This document shows positions 37,387 to 48,295 of a stretch of DNA of 64,000 nt, one piece after another. The notes beneath the pieces are model-generated. The model was not told the origin of the DNA and ran no database searches. It saw only the letters and a list, made by a program, of their open reading frames with translations. The stretch comes from Phaeosaccion multiseriatum (lineage: Eukaryota > Ochrophyta, other classes). The stretch's first letter is position 1. Each line of letters starts with the position of its first letter. The stretch lies in NCBI GenBank assembly GCA_965112735.1, contig OZ218955.1, positions 1,116,001-1,180,000 on the forward strand. The letters are read 5' to 3'. The position numbers and the translations under genes were made by a program.

Positions 37387-40090
37387 AAGGTGTCTTGAGA
37401 AGAGGGCCAAGGTTGAGCCATGTAGTCCGAGCACAATCAGGGCCTTCCCCCATTCTTCCCACGTTTCGCCTCTCTCTTCCCCTGTACCTCTTGTGCCGCC
37501 CCCGGTCACCCCCTCACCCCCCCCCCTCCTCCCGCCCCTCCCACTATACCCTCCTTACTATCGCACCTTTCAGGCATTGCAGGCTCGTAACATTGTGCGG
37601 CCTCCGTTAGTCATGGGTTTCGTGGCCTTTGTCTTTAACATTTGGTCCAACTATGCCTGCATCAAGTCCCTCGGATTTGTAGGCGCGCCCATTGCCACTT
37701 CAGTCAGCAGATGGCTGCAGCTGTTCATGGTGACTGGGTACTGGTGGTGGCACCGGGGCGCCCTCCTCCTCCTGTCACCACCACCCCCACCGCCACCAAC
37801 ATCGCGCTCCTCCTCTTTCTCCTCCGCGTGGAATGGAGGCGAGACTGAGCTGGTGGGGGGGTTGGAGGCCTTCGGAGAAGTTGGCGACGAAGGAGGAGGA
37901 GAAGAAATGAGCAAGCAGCGAGCGGAGGAGGGGGTGGAGGAGATACAGCCCTCGCCACCTACTAGCACCACCAGCACCACCAGCACCAGCAGTGACAGCA
38001 GCAGCAGTGGCAAGAGCAGCAGCACAAAGATCCTCCGGGCCGCTATGTCTGCATCTGTGAGCAAGGCCAGCCTTGTGACCTTTCTGACCATGGGTCTGGC
38101 CGGAGGGGTGATGATGTCGCTGGAAATGTTCTCGTATGAGATAACGACGGTCTTCGCGGGTATGCTGTCCACGGCCAAGCTCGACGCACACTTGGGTAAG
38201 TGTGGGCGTGCACGCCCGCAGTTCCAACCACCTCTCTCCCCTGCCATGACCTACCCCATCTCCCAGTCATGACCTGCCCTGTCCTGCCCTATTCATTCAA
38301 GCTCACCCACATCACCACACCCCACCCTCACCCCCACCCCGCTCTCCCCCCTACAACCCCTTGCCACCTCTTCAAACAACAAAACCAGCCCTCATGACAG
38401 TTGTGGCGTTCACGTACATGTCCGTTCCGTTTGGACTATCCATGGCGGCGGCCATTCACGTGGGTAACCTGCTGGGCAGCGGACAGCCGCAGCGCGCTCG
38501 TAAGGCCTCCGTCATCGTCATTGGCATGAGCTTTGCCTATATGCTTCTATGCTCGGTGATTGTTACTGTCTTTCGGGACGATGTGGGCGTGCTGATGGTT
38601 TCTGATGCCCGTGTGCTTGAGCTGGTGTCCAAGATTGCGCCCATCGGAGCTCTCAATCAGGTGGGTATGTAGGTGGGTATGTAGGTGGGTATGTAGGTGG
38701 GTATGTAGGTGGGATATGTAGGTGGGTATGTAGGTGGGTATGTAGGTGGGTATGCAGGTTGGTATGTAGGTGGGTATGTAGGTGGGTATGTAGGTGGGTG
38801 TGTAGGTGGGTATGTAGGTGGGTATGTAGGTGGGTATGTAGGTGGGTATGTAGGTGGGTATGTAGGTTGTTATGTAGGTGGGTATGTAGGTGGGTATGCA
38901 GGTGGGTATGAAGGTGGATAGGTGGTGGGTATGTAGGTGGGTATGTAGGTGGGTATGTAGGTGGGTATGTAGGTGGGTATGCAGGTGGGTATGTAGGTTG
39001 GTATGTAGGTGGGTATGTAGGTGTATGTAGGTGGGTATGTAGGTGGGTGCGTAGGTGAGTATGTAGGTGGGTATGTAGGTGGGTATGTAGGTGGGTATGG
39101 AGGTGGGTATGGAGGTGGGTATGTAGGTTGGTATGTAGGTGAGATGTAGGTTGGTATGTAGGTGGGTATGTAGGTGGGTGTGTAGGTGGGTGTGTAGGTG
39201 AGTATGTAAGCGAGTGGGGATGGGAGGCGAGGGATAGTAGGGTATACAGGATATCGCATAGAGTGGCCAAACGGCAAGCATCCAGTCCAGGGGATGGGGG
39301 GGTGGATGGTCTTCGTCAGTGTCTCACTGTCTCGCGCTCGTCCCTTCTCTCTTCTCTCTCCTCGCCCTGCCCCCCCCCCCCCCATCCCCATATCCAGCAG
39401 ATGGCAGATGGCATCCAGGGGGCCACGCAGGGGGTTCTACGAGGCATGGGCAAGCAGCACTTTGTGGTGTTGGCCAACTTGGGCGGGATGTGGTGCACAG
39501 GAGTAAGCCTGGGCTGGTGGCTGACCTTTGAGGCTGGGTTGGGTCTACAGGGCCTGTGGTGGGGCATCTGCGCGGGCGTGGTGGTGACTTGTGTCCTCCT
39601 CCAGATCAAGTTCTGGGGCGCTGATTGGGAGGAGGAGAGTCGGCAGGCCATAAGCAATGCTTCTCAGATTGACTCGACAGACTCGGAGAAGGTGGTGGTG
39701 GTGGGGGTGGACGATGAAGGAGGGCTTCCGAGTCGAGGAGAAGGAGAAGGAAAAGGCACACGTCAGTCACCGTCCTCTCCTCTCCGAAGCCTCAAGCGAC
39801 GGGCTGCTGGGAGGGATGTGCTCGGAGCGTACGCCAAGGTGGGGGAGGGAGAAGACCAAGGTGAAGAGAAAGAGGAAGAGGGAGCAGCAAGTCGGGTGGT
39901 CGGTGGTCTACGGACTGAGGTCGAGGAGGAGGGGGAGGAGGGGGAGTTTGTGAGGATAGCACCGTCTAGATTAGAGCCCACACCGCGGCAGCCGCACCAG
40001 CAGCAGAGGGGTGCACGCAGGACGGCGGAGGAGGTACAGGAGGGAGGGGAAGGTCAGGTGGCCGTGGCAGGACATCGCCACCTGCTGTAG
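36076..40090 (+). CDS. MATE-family efflux transporter
   Basis: Six exons (36076-36408, 36593-36891, 37134-37185, 37574-38195, 38389-38660, 39401-40090) keep frame and give 755 residues. MATE proteins export organic cations or metabolites in exchange for H+ or Na+. The first half reads RLAVPIVITSSLSFGLAVTD, VGQLLGTEDLAIVGLGNSVF, MGVATAQDTLCSQSFGAGNH and the short exon LLILGLPAHVWTQPLQK. The second half reads LVTFLTMGLAGGVMMSLEMF, SVPFGLSMAAAIHVGNLLGS and DGIQGATQGVLRGMGKQ, classical MATE signatures. About 12 helices are expected. It is longer than usual because of a ~75-residue N-terminal tail, a ~110-residue Ser/Glu-rich loop between the two six-helix halves, and a ~170-residue acidic C-terminal tail. 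The last exon may start at 39398 (alternative CAG acceptors). Start at 36076 is the first ATG in frame. Confidence 0.94.
37316..37386 (+). repeat. GT dinucleotide repeat in MATE intron 3
   Basis: Near-perfect GT array in the middle of the intron 37186-37573. Confidence 0.97.
38652..39212 (+). repeat. 12-bp minisatellite spanning a MATE splice donor
   Basis: About 45 copies of the unit GTAGGTGGGTAT fill most of MATE intron 5. The exon ends at 38660 and the intron's first bases, GTGGGTATGTAG, are already the repeat. Variants (GCAGGT, GAAGGT, GTGTGTAG, partial units) are scattered through the array. Confidence 0.96.
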
Positions 40091-40353
40091 ATAGAGAAGA
40101 CGTCTCTCGATAATACACCTCCCGGAATTAAAATGAGTTGCTTCTTCTCTTGACCTGTGCGTATACCTTGGGAAAGCATTGGATGTGCATATGTTTTTGG
40201 GTGTGTGCGCGTGTCGTCCTTGTGTGAGTGTGTGTGTGTGCGTCTCGTCCTTGTTTGTCTGCGTTTGTGTGGGTGCGTGCGTGTCTCCCCAATTTTTTTG
40301 GCGGGTGACCTTTTTCCACCCTCGCTCCGTGATCAGTATATAGCCCCTAAAAT

Positions 40354-42955
40354 ATGAAAATTATTCATGCAAAGCACAAAGAAGGAGAAAGAATGGGCGA
40401 TGGCGACGAAGGCAGCGAAGGAGGAGCAGAAGGAGCACTCCAACGACAGATCACCACTCGCCTGCAGCCGCGGCTTAACGCCATTGAGAAGATTCGTGCG
40501 GACCTCGGCGCTGAAGGTGCATCCACATATTTCTTTTCCGCTTACCCCTGGTTCCACTCACTGCATCTCTTCTTCCCTTCCCCATCTGAAGGCATCGAGG
40601 TGCCCGGAGTCGTTGTGGCTGGGGCTCAGTCCGCCGGGAAGAGCTCAGTGCTAGAGACTTTGTCAGGAGTGAGTCTACCCAGAGGTGCGTAAATTAAACA
40701 CATGTTACAAAACTGCACCCTTGTGACGATGTACTTTGCCCTCACGTCACAGGCGAGACGATAACCACACGAGTTCCCCTCATCCTTCGCCTGGAAAGCG
40801 ATCCCACGCTCGCGACACCGAGAGCTTGGGTAGGGGACAACCCCGATGTGGACAATAAAGGGAAAGAGGTGGCCTCCCTTTCGGACATTGCTGATCAAAT
40901 AACCACGCTCACCACCAAGCTGGCAGGGTCGGGGGGAAGGGTGGTGGACAAGCCCATCCACCTCAAGATTATTAAGCCCCAGGGCCCTACAATGACGCTC
41001 ATTGACCTTCCGGGCATCACTCATATGAGCGTTGGCGACGAGCAAGAGGACATCCATGGGGCCACGACGGCGCTGGTGAAGAAGTACATTGACAACAGCG
41101 CGATGATCATAATGTGCGTGATCCCCGCCACCGAGGACTTCGCCAACGCTGAGGCGGTCAAGCTGGCCAAAGCTGTGGACCCAGAGGGGATTCGCACGCT
41201 TGGCGTGGTGACAAAGGTGAGGTGTGCCTGTTCCACAGAGCCCTCACTCCGACGCGCGACACGAGCCTTAACTGGTCTGCCGTGTTGCTTCTCCGTCCTC
41301 GTTTGCCACTTCCCCGTTGCCTCTCCGTCTCTCTCGCTGCGTCGCTCTCACCCGTGCGATACTTGTCAGGTCGACTACGTCAAAGCGGGGCTCAAGCTCG
41401 TGGAGAAGATCCACGGAGACGGACCACGGGCTGTGAAATTGAAGCTCGGCTTCGTCGCGGTGAAGAACAGATCGGCGGAGGAGGATGAGCGTGATCTCTC
41501 ATCGGAGGAGCTGAAGGTGGTGGAGCAGCGCTTCTTCGAGACCAACTCAGACCTCAAGGGCCTGGACCGATGCTACTGGGGCATAGACACTCTAGTCACC
41601 AAGGTGGTGGATGTGCAGACGAGGGTTGTCGACGCCTTCATGCCCACCATCCGAGCGCGGTTGAAGGAGCAAATCGATTTACTTGAGCAGCAGCTGCGTC
41701 AGGCGGAGCCGGCGTTTCAGGATGATTCTAGTATGATCCGAATGTACGGCCAGGCCTTGGCAGAGGTGCAGGCGCGCTTTCTGGAGCTGTGCAGGGGTGG
41801 CTGGGTCCACATTGGCGAAGAGAACGAAGTGGACATGAACGTCGCGGCGGAGACTCACGCCCTGTCCAACGCCTTCGAGGAGAAGGTTCGAAAGGCCATG
41901 CCCGTCTTCTACAGCGAGGACTACTTGAAGAAGGTGCTGAAAGTGCTGGAATACACGGCAGGGGCGTCTCTGCCGAACTTCCTCAGCCACCCGGCTTTTG
42001 TGAGTCTCAAGCATGAACTGTTCCACGACGTGAGCAAGGAAGCGAGCGAAGAGCTACTGCGGGGTATGAGCGAGTACGTGAATGACGTCATGACGGTCAT
42101 CCTGAAGGACGAGATGGGCAGCAACTACCCGCGGCTCCTGGCTGCCCTCACGGATGACGTTCTTCCCGACCTCCTGACGCGATACCAGCGGGCCGGAGCG
42201 GGCATTGTGTCCAGCATGTTGGAGGCTGAGGAGCGTGTCTTCACCATCAACGACTACTACACAGACACGCTCACCAAACTGACGACAGCAGTAACGGGCA
42301 TGAATGAGTTGGGTGTGGGTTCAGAAGTTGATGTGGAAGCGATGAATGCTTCCGGCTGCTGCTGCCCAGCGTGTCGTACGGCCACAGTAGATGTGCGGAT
42401 GACTATTTCGGCAATAGCGGAAGGTGGCAGCATCTCCTTCACATGCCCTCACGGAAAAGTAGTCACAGGCAATTGGGACAACATTTCGAGCTTCCCAGGC
42501 TTTCCTAGCCCCAGAGGTTTAGCTCTACTGTGCGCGAGGCATGCGGCCAACAAGAGTGCAAAGCATCACGCGGCCCTACACATGATCAACAGCATCTACG
42601 CCTACAGCAAGGTGGTCCGCAAGCGTATGTGCGACGTAGTCCCCATGCTCGTCCACATGTTCCTCGTCACCCACGTCGGCACAGGCTTCCTCGAGTACGG
42701 TGAGTGGCCCTCTGGGCCCCAAACCCTTTGCCTCAGTGAGCGAACTGCTACTTACTGCCTGCCCTTGCCGCTACGTCCGCTCTCTGCTCGCTGCCTCGCT
42801 CGCCCACTGCAGCCACGAAGGAGGAAGTGATGCCCCTCTCTCGACTGCGAGGCTGCCTGGCGGAAGACCCTACTGTGGCGGAGGAGAGGAAGCGGAAGCA
42901 GCGCTCTCTGGACCGCTACAGGCACGCTTTTGAAACGCTCAAGAACGTGGCCTGA
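40354..42955 (+). CDS. Dynamin-related large GTPase
   Basis: Five exons (40354-40516, 40592-40684, 40753-41216, 41370-42699, 42813-42955) join to 730 residues. Dynamins polymerise on membranes and drive fission. GTPase motifs: P-loop AGAQSAGKSSVLE (about 64-76), TTRVPLIL, DLPGIT (170-175) and TKVD (239-242, built across an exon junction). The middle/stalk domain follows (LPNFLSHPAF, YPRLLAAL), and a GED-like segment HMINSIYAYSKVVRKRMCDV near the end. Instead of a PH domain there is a Cys-containing insert at about 570-605 (CCCPACRTATVDV ... FTCPHGK). No Pro-rich tail is present, so it resembles Drp/Mx-type dynamins rather than classical endocytic dynamin. A second ATG at 40393 has a better initiation context and is equally possible. 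Confidence 0.93.
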
Positions 42956-44099
42956 GGGGTCAAGACTGCAGAGGGGTCAGGCCACGCACGCACACACAGA
43001 GGAGGTGCCCAGCCCTGAACTGAGTACTACCTCAGAGGCTTCTTTCCTTTTTTTCTTTTGATGGTAGACACACTTACGCACACAAATATCGTAGGTAGCA
43101 GAAGTATTGTTGTGGTGGAGAAGTAAACATACAAAGGCGAACAACAGCAAAGCTTTGCGTTGCACTCTTCCATGTAGAACAGCCCCAGTCGTCGAGCGGT
43201 ACGGTCACCCGAATGGCCTTGCACTCGCTCTGTGCGATCCATGGGTCACCGAGTCACGCATGTCTCGCAGCCACCCCCCCTTGTGAAAGGCATCAGACAG
43301 ATGTAAGTGAATTCCCTCACATGGGGAAGGACCCACAACCCCGCCGACGAGAAAAGAAGAAATGGCTGCCTACGTCTGGGCCATTGACTTACAATCTGGG
43401 CTCCGTGTCTCTGACGCCTCTTCATTTTTTCCCAGGGGAAAGGACCTGAGATAGGCACAGAGCGTGGCAAGCTATTGTGAGAGAGCCCTTCTTCCTCTTC
43501 GCTTGTAGTGGGGCAGGCCTGGGTAGGAGGGGCTTGTCTTGAGTCAGGATTTGGTCGGCTTGGTTCCCCCCCTCTGCCTCACCTAGCTTAGCGCTGCGTT
43601 GGCCTCTTCTTGCACAGAGAGTGAAGTGGAGGGACCGTGACAGGCTGTGAGGACAACGCGGCGAGGGAGTCCTCCTTCCCGACGCTTTTCGTGCGACACA
43701 CCTGAGGGGGGCGGGCATCGCCTGCTTGGTTCCCCCGATTTTCTCTTCCCCCCGCTCTCGCCCTCTCCTGCGAGAGGCTGGGGATCGGCAGGTCAACCCG
43801 TCCTCACCATGCCGCAGCAGGCGAGAGCACCCGAGGTAAGGCACAGCAGGGGCTCGCTCGGTGACCCGTCGTAGGAGCGAGGTAGATCATGTGAGGGTAG
43901 CGAGCGGAAATGAGTCTCCCTTTCAAAGGGGAGCGCGCCCAGCGTAAGCGGATGACAACGTGTCGGAGGTGTGTTTGCGTTAGGCTCTTAAAGGAATGCT
44001 CCTCCAGTCCAGTGTACTGAGCGCGATTCGCCATTCCCCACCTTTGCTTGTCGCTCTCACTGCCTTCTCTCCCGAACGCTGCACGCATGGACAAGCAAG
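42956..44099. other. Region between dynamin and ankyrin gene 1; start of the duplicated upstream block
   Basis: From about 43205 this matches sequences upstream of the other two ankyrin genes (about 47480-48295 and 50750-51623), so it is the 5' part of the tandem duplication unit. It includes a short conserved open exon candidate (43809-43835, MPQQARAPE) followed by GTAAGG. Positions 42956-43200 hold the dynamin 3' flank. Confidence 0.75.
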
Positions 44100-45413
44100 A
44101 TGCAACGACTCTATCAGTCCATCGTTGGAAAGGAAAGCCTCTCCACTGTACAAGCGCTGGTTAGGAAGCTCGTCGCCAAGCACGGCAAAGCGATATTGGA
44201 GAAGCCTGTCGACGAAGAAGGCTATACGGCTATGATGTGGGCTGCGAGTTACGATCGACTGGATGTCGTTGACCTTCTGCTACAGGAGGGGGCCTCCTTC
44301 AGCACCGGGGAAGGGTCGCGCTGGACCACGCCATTGATAGCGGCTAGCTTTCGGGGAAATAACGAAGTGGTGAGGCGGCTGTTGAATGTCGGGGCTGATG
44401 TAAACCATGTCTCTCTCGACGGGTTGACGCCTTTGATTGCGGCTGCCACTAAAGGGCAATTCACAACTGTGCAGCACCTCCTTCTGGCGGGGGCCGGTGT
44501 CAATGCTGCTGATAATGAGGGATGTACTTCGATCCTGGAGGCTTCTCAGAAAGGGCACACCTCCGTCGTGGAGCGGCTCATTGCAGCGGGCGCGGATGTG
44601 AACAAAGTAGACAATATCGGAAGGACTCCACTCTTCGTGGCGTCCCTCTACGGGCATGAGAGCGTGGTGCAGCGGCTGATCAGGGCCAACGCCAACATCG
44701 AAAGGGCTGATGGGAGCGGCCACACTCCACTGTGGGCAGCCTCGGGGGGCGGGCATGCGTCCATCGTGCAGCAGCTTCTCGATGAGCATGCCTACGTGGA
44801 GGCCAAAACCAACAAGGGCACTACTCCTCTCATAATCGCTGCTCTTAAAGGACGCTTGGCCGTGGTGAAGCTACTATTGGCTGCAGGGGCGGACGTACTC
44901 GCGTCTGACCCCAGGGGCTTCACTCCTCTGCACATGGCCGCTCAAGAAGGTCACGACGCCGTGGTGGAGCGGCTTCTCTCTGCGGGGGCAAAGGTGGAGA
45001 CAGCGACCAACAATGGTGCAACACCCCTCCACCTTGCTGCTCAAGAAGGACACGAGGCCGTCGTCGCTCATCTCACCTCTGCCGGATCCCCGATTGATGC
45101 CCTGGGAACGAACGGCGCCACTCCACTGCTTTCCGCCATCTACAACAATCATCACGACATTGCACGGCAGCTCCTGTCGGCCGATGCCTCGGTGGACAAG
45201 GCCTTGACTGTGGCACGGACACATCAACTCGGCCCCGAGATTGAGCAGCGGCTCAGAGACGCAGCAGCGTCCTTCTTCAGATCTCAAAGCGCACTGGACC
45301 TGATGCGAAGGACCGATCCGACCTTCGGCAAGGAGAGGGGGATGTCGCCGCTGGAGAGGCCCTGGAGCGTGAGCAGCGAGGTGTGGGAGAGCATGGCGGA
45401 GGAAATGAGCTGA
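44100..45413 (+). CDS. Ankyrin-repeat protein, tandem copy 1
   Basis: An uninterrupted 437-residue frame beginning MQRLYQSIVGKESLSTVQAL. After a ~40-residue helical start there are about ten ankyrin repeats of 33 residues, for example TPLIAAATKGQFTTVQHLL and TPLHMAAQEGHDAVVERLLS. A conserved tail follows (LGPEIEQRLRDAAASFFRSQ, then ALDLMRRTDPTFGKE and WESMAEEMS). No membrane segment, kinase or other domain is visible; ankyrin stacks bind other proteins. A short upstream exon (43809-43835) ending at a GTAAGG donor could splice in frame to the AAG preceding this ATG, adding nine residues; the same arrangement is kept in all three copies. Function unknown. Confidence 0.88.
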   Translation: MQRLYQSIVGKESLSTVQALVRKLVAKHGKAILEKPVDEEGYTAMMWAASYDRLDVVDLLLQEGASFSTGEGSRWTTPLIAASFRGNNEVVRRLLNVGADVNHVSLDGLTPLIAAATKGQFTTVQHLLLAGAGVNAADNEGCTSILEASQKGHTSVVERLIAAGADVNKVDNIGRTPLFVASLYGHESVVQRLIRANANIERADGSGHTPLWAASGGGHASIVQQLLDEHAYVEAKTNKGTTPLIIAALKGRLAVVKLLLAAGADVLASDPRGFTPLHMAAQEGHDAVVERLLSAGAKVETATNNGATPLHLAAQEGHEAVVAHLTSAGSPIDALGTNGATPLLSAIYNNHHDIARQLLSADASVDKALTVARTHQLGPEIEQRLRDAAASFFRSQSALDLMRRTDPTFGKERGMSPLERPWSVSSEVWESMAEEMS

Positions 45414-48295
45414 AGTCAAGAGTAGGGGGCCGGGGTGAGATGCGAGGTGGGGGGGGGACAACGACCGAGTCTAAAGAGGACTGCTCTCGCTCGCTTGCAC
45501 CAGTCAGGCCATGGGGAGTATGGGCATACCACGATGCGATGCCAGAGAGGCACCGTCTATGGCACTTTCAGATCGACTTGGCGGGAATGACTTTGGGATC
45601 GAAGCAAAAGGAACGGGGTTGGGGGGGGGGGTGAGATTCACACAGGTGTAGTAAACAGATTCACACTGGGGTAGCTAACAAATAGGTTCAATACAGTGCT
45701 CGAGTTTTGTTCGGCGAAGGATTTTGTTCGGGTAAGATGCACATCGGGAGTTCCGCTCGCTCGGGTGGGCGGAGGCATTCTAAAATCGAGATACGATATG
45801 CCCATAAGGTTCTTGGGTCGGGCGCAGCAGGCGGGCTCAGCAAGGTCGTAGATTGGAGGGGGCACAATTCCCCTGGTCTCCGGCACAAGCGCATACGCGA
45901 AGGTGATGCCAGCAGTGGGGTGCTGTGCTCGGGTGGAGGCGAAGGCAAGCCACACGCTCATCGAGGCAGCTGCTGTGCAGTCCAGTCGAAGCAATACCCA
46001 CTCACTCACTCCACACTCACACTCACTCACATACTCACTCACCCTCACTCACTCACCCACTCACTCACTCCCGTCATCGAGCAGAGTCTTGTGAGCCACC
46101 GCTGCTCCCTCCATTGGCTCCTACCGTCTTCACAAAGGCCTGCCTTCGGCGAGAGCAACACTCCGCTACAACGTAACCATCAGCGCATGTCTGTCGTGGG
46201 ATCGTCCTATCCGTCTTCACTTGAAAAGGAGGCAAACGGACTCGCCCCCCCCCCCCCGAGGCGAGCGGACTTCTGTAGGGCTTACGTCAGCCTTCTGTAG
46301 ACCCTTATGTAGGCCCTTGGTTAGTCCTCATGTGCACCCTATGTAGGCCTCTGGAAGGGTCAGGTCAGAACTTGGAGCGCGTTGACGCCAAGCAAGTGCC
46401 AAGCATTGAGTTAACAGCAGCTCTTGCGTCCTCAGCTTTCTCGCGTGCAACTAAAGAACCTGAGTAGTATGGATGTTGGTGCTCGCTTTGCTTTGCATTA
46501 CCTTAAGGCCTTACTCTTGGGGGAGGAAAAGGGGTCAGGACCTGGAGGGGGCTACCGCTCCAGCAGTTTGAGTCTCAGTTTCAGTCTCGATGGGATTGCC
46601 CCCCCCCCCCTGGGTGGACCTGCCCTTGATTGCGCTCATACACGCCCAGTGCGCGGGGCAAAGTGGTAAGAGGCGACTGAGGACTGAGGCGTGGGGACTG
46701 AGAGTCTGACCACTGATAACTGAGCAACTGAGCACGTCGCTCAGGACGCGAGGCCGTCTTCCCTCAATCAACTCTCCTTTCTCCCCTCAAAGCCCAGACG
46801 TGAAAGCCGCGCGTGAGGAGACGAAGAAGGCAGAGGGGGGGTAGCTAGAGGGGAAAGACCGGCTGTTGGAGGGAATGCTTCCTGCTAAACACTCACCCCA
46901 CTTCCTCTTCCATGAGCACTGGGCAACACATGACGCGTCGCTCGTGCTCGTCTGTACACATGGCCGACAAACATTCGGACCGAGATGCACGGACGAGATG
47001 GGCGGGAAAGCTTCGCGCATCGAGAGCGAGGTACCATGGAACATCACATAGAGCAGCGGTGCATGACGGCGGGAGAGTAAACAGCGCGAACGGTGCCAAA
47101 GAGGCGGTGCTTCTCTAGGGCCTGAGGACACTCTGGAGAGGGGCGCCATGGGTCGTGTGTGGCCCAGGGAGAGCTGCTGCCTCGACAAAGTGTGAGTGGG
47201 GGGGTTGGTGCATGGACCTGCAGACTTCGTAGGGGTTTTGCTCTTCTAAGGAGGGGGGCAGGCTAGGTAGGAGGCACTCTAGGCGCGCGCGCACACACAT
47301 ACAAGTTAGCAATTGAAGGATACAGCCCTACACGCCGCAGATAAGTGTATATCTGCAGATAAGTGTATATCTGAGAGGAAAACTTGAGGGGCTCTCTTGG
47401 ACAAGCCTGTGTATTGGAAAACGCCCGTGTGTCGTGTCGCGAGTCGTGGAGCGGTGCCTTCAACGGGAGCGAGAGCGACGCTGTCGAATGGCCTTGCACT
47501 CGCTCTGTGCGATCCATGGGTCACCGAGTCACGTATGTCTCGCAGCCACCCCCCATTGTGAGAGGCATCAGACAGATGTAAGTGAATTAGAGAGGCGGGA
47601 AGATAATTCGTCGAGAAAGGAAGAAATGGCTGCCTACGTCTGGGCCATTGACTTACAATCTGGGCTCCGTGCCTCTGACGCCTCGTCATTTTTTCCCAGG
47701 GGAAAGAACCCTGCTGATAGGCAGAGCGTGGAAAGCTCTTGAGAGAGCCCTCCTTCCTCTTCGCTTGTAGTGGGGCACGCCTGGGGGGGAGGGGCTTGTC
47801 TTGAGTCAGGATTTGGTCGGCTTGGTTCCCCCCCGCTCTCACCTAGCTTAGCGCTGCGTTGGCCTCTTCTTGCACTGAGAGTGAAGTGGAGGGACCGTGA
47901 CAGGCTGTGAGGACAACGCGGCGAGGGATCCCTCCTTCCCGACACTTTTCGTGCGACACGCCTCTCCTGCGAGAGGCTTGGGATCGGCAGGTCAACCCGT
48001 CCTCACCATGCCTCAGCAGGCCAGAGCATCCGAGGTAAGGCACAGCAGGGGCTCGCTTGGTGACCTGTCGTTGGAGCGAGGTAGATGATGTGAGGGTAGC
48101 GAGCGGAAATGAGTCTCCCTTTCGAAGGGGAGCGCGCCCAGCGTATGCGGATGACAACGTATCAGAGGAGTGTTTGCGTTAGGCCCTTGAAGGAATCCTC
48201 CAGTCCAGTGTACTGAGCGCGATTCGCCATTCCCCACCTTTGCTTGTCGCCCTCACTGCCTTCTCTCCCGAACGCTGCACGCATGGACAAGCAAG
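45414..48295. other. Spacer between ankyrin genes 1 and 2
   Basis: The first part (45414 to about 46960) is unique: short CACT repeats (about 45995-46070), poly-G/C runs and no supportable gene. From about 46960 it matches the spacer before gene 3 (starting about 50218) and from about 47480 also the region before gene 1. It repeats the candidate MPQQARASE mini-exon at 48008-48034 with donor GTAAGG. Confidence 0.7.

Noticed and set aside
38547-39281. Antisense His/Thr/Pro-rich open frame
   Set aside because: Product of the 12-bp minisatellite in a MATE intron.
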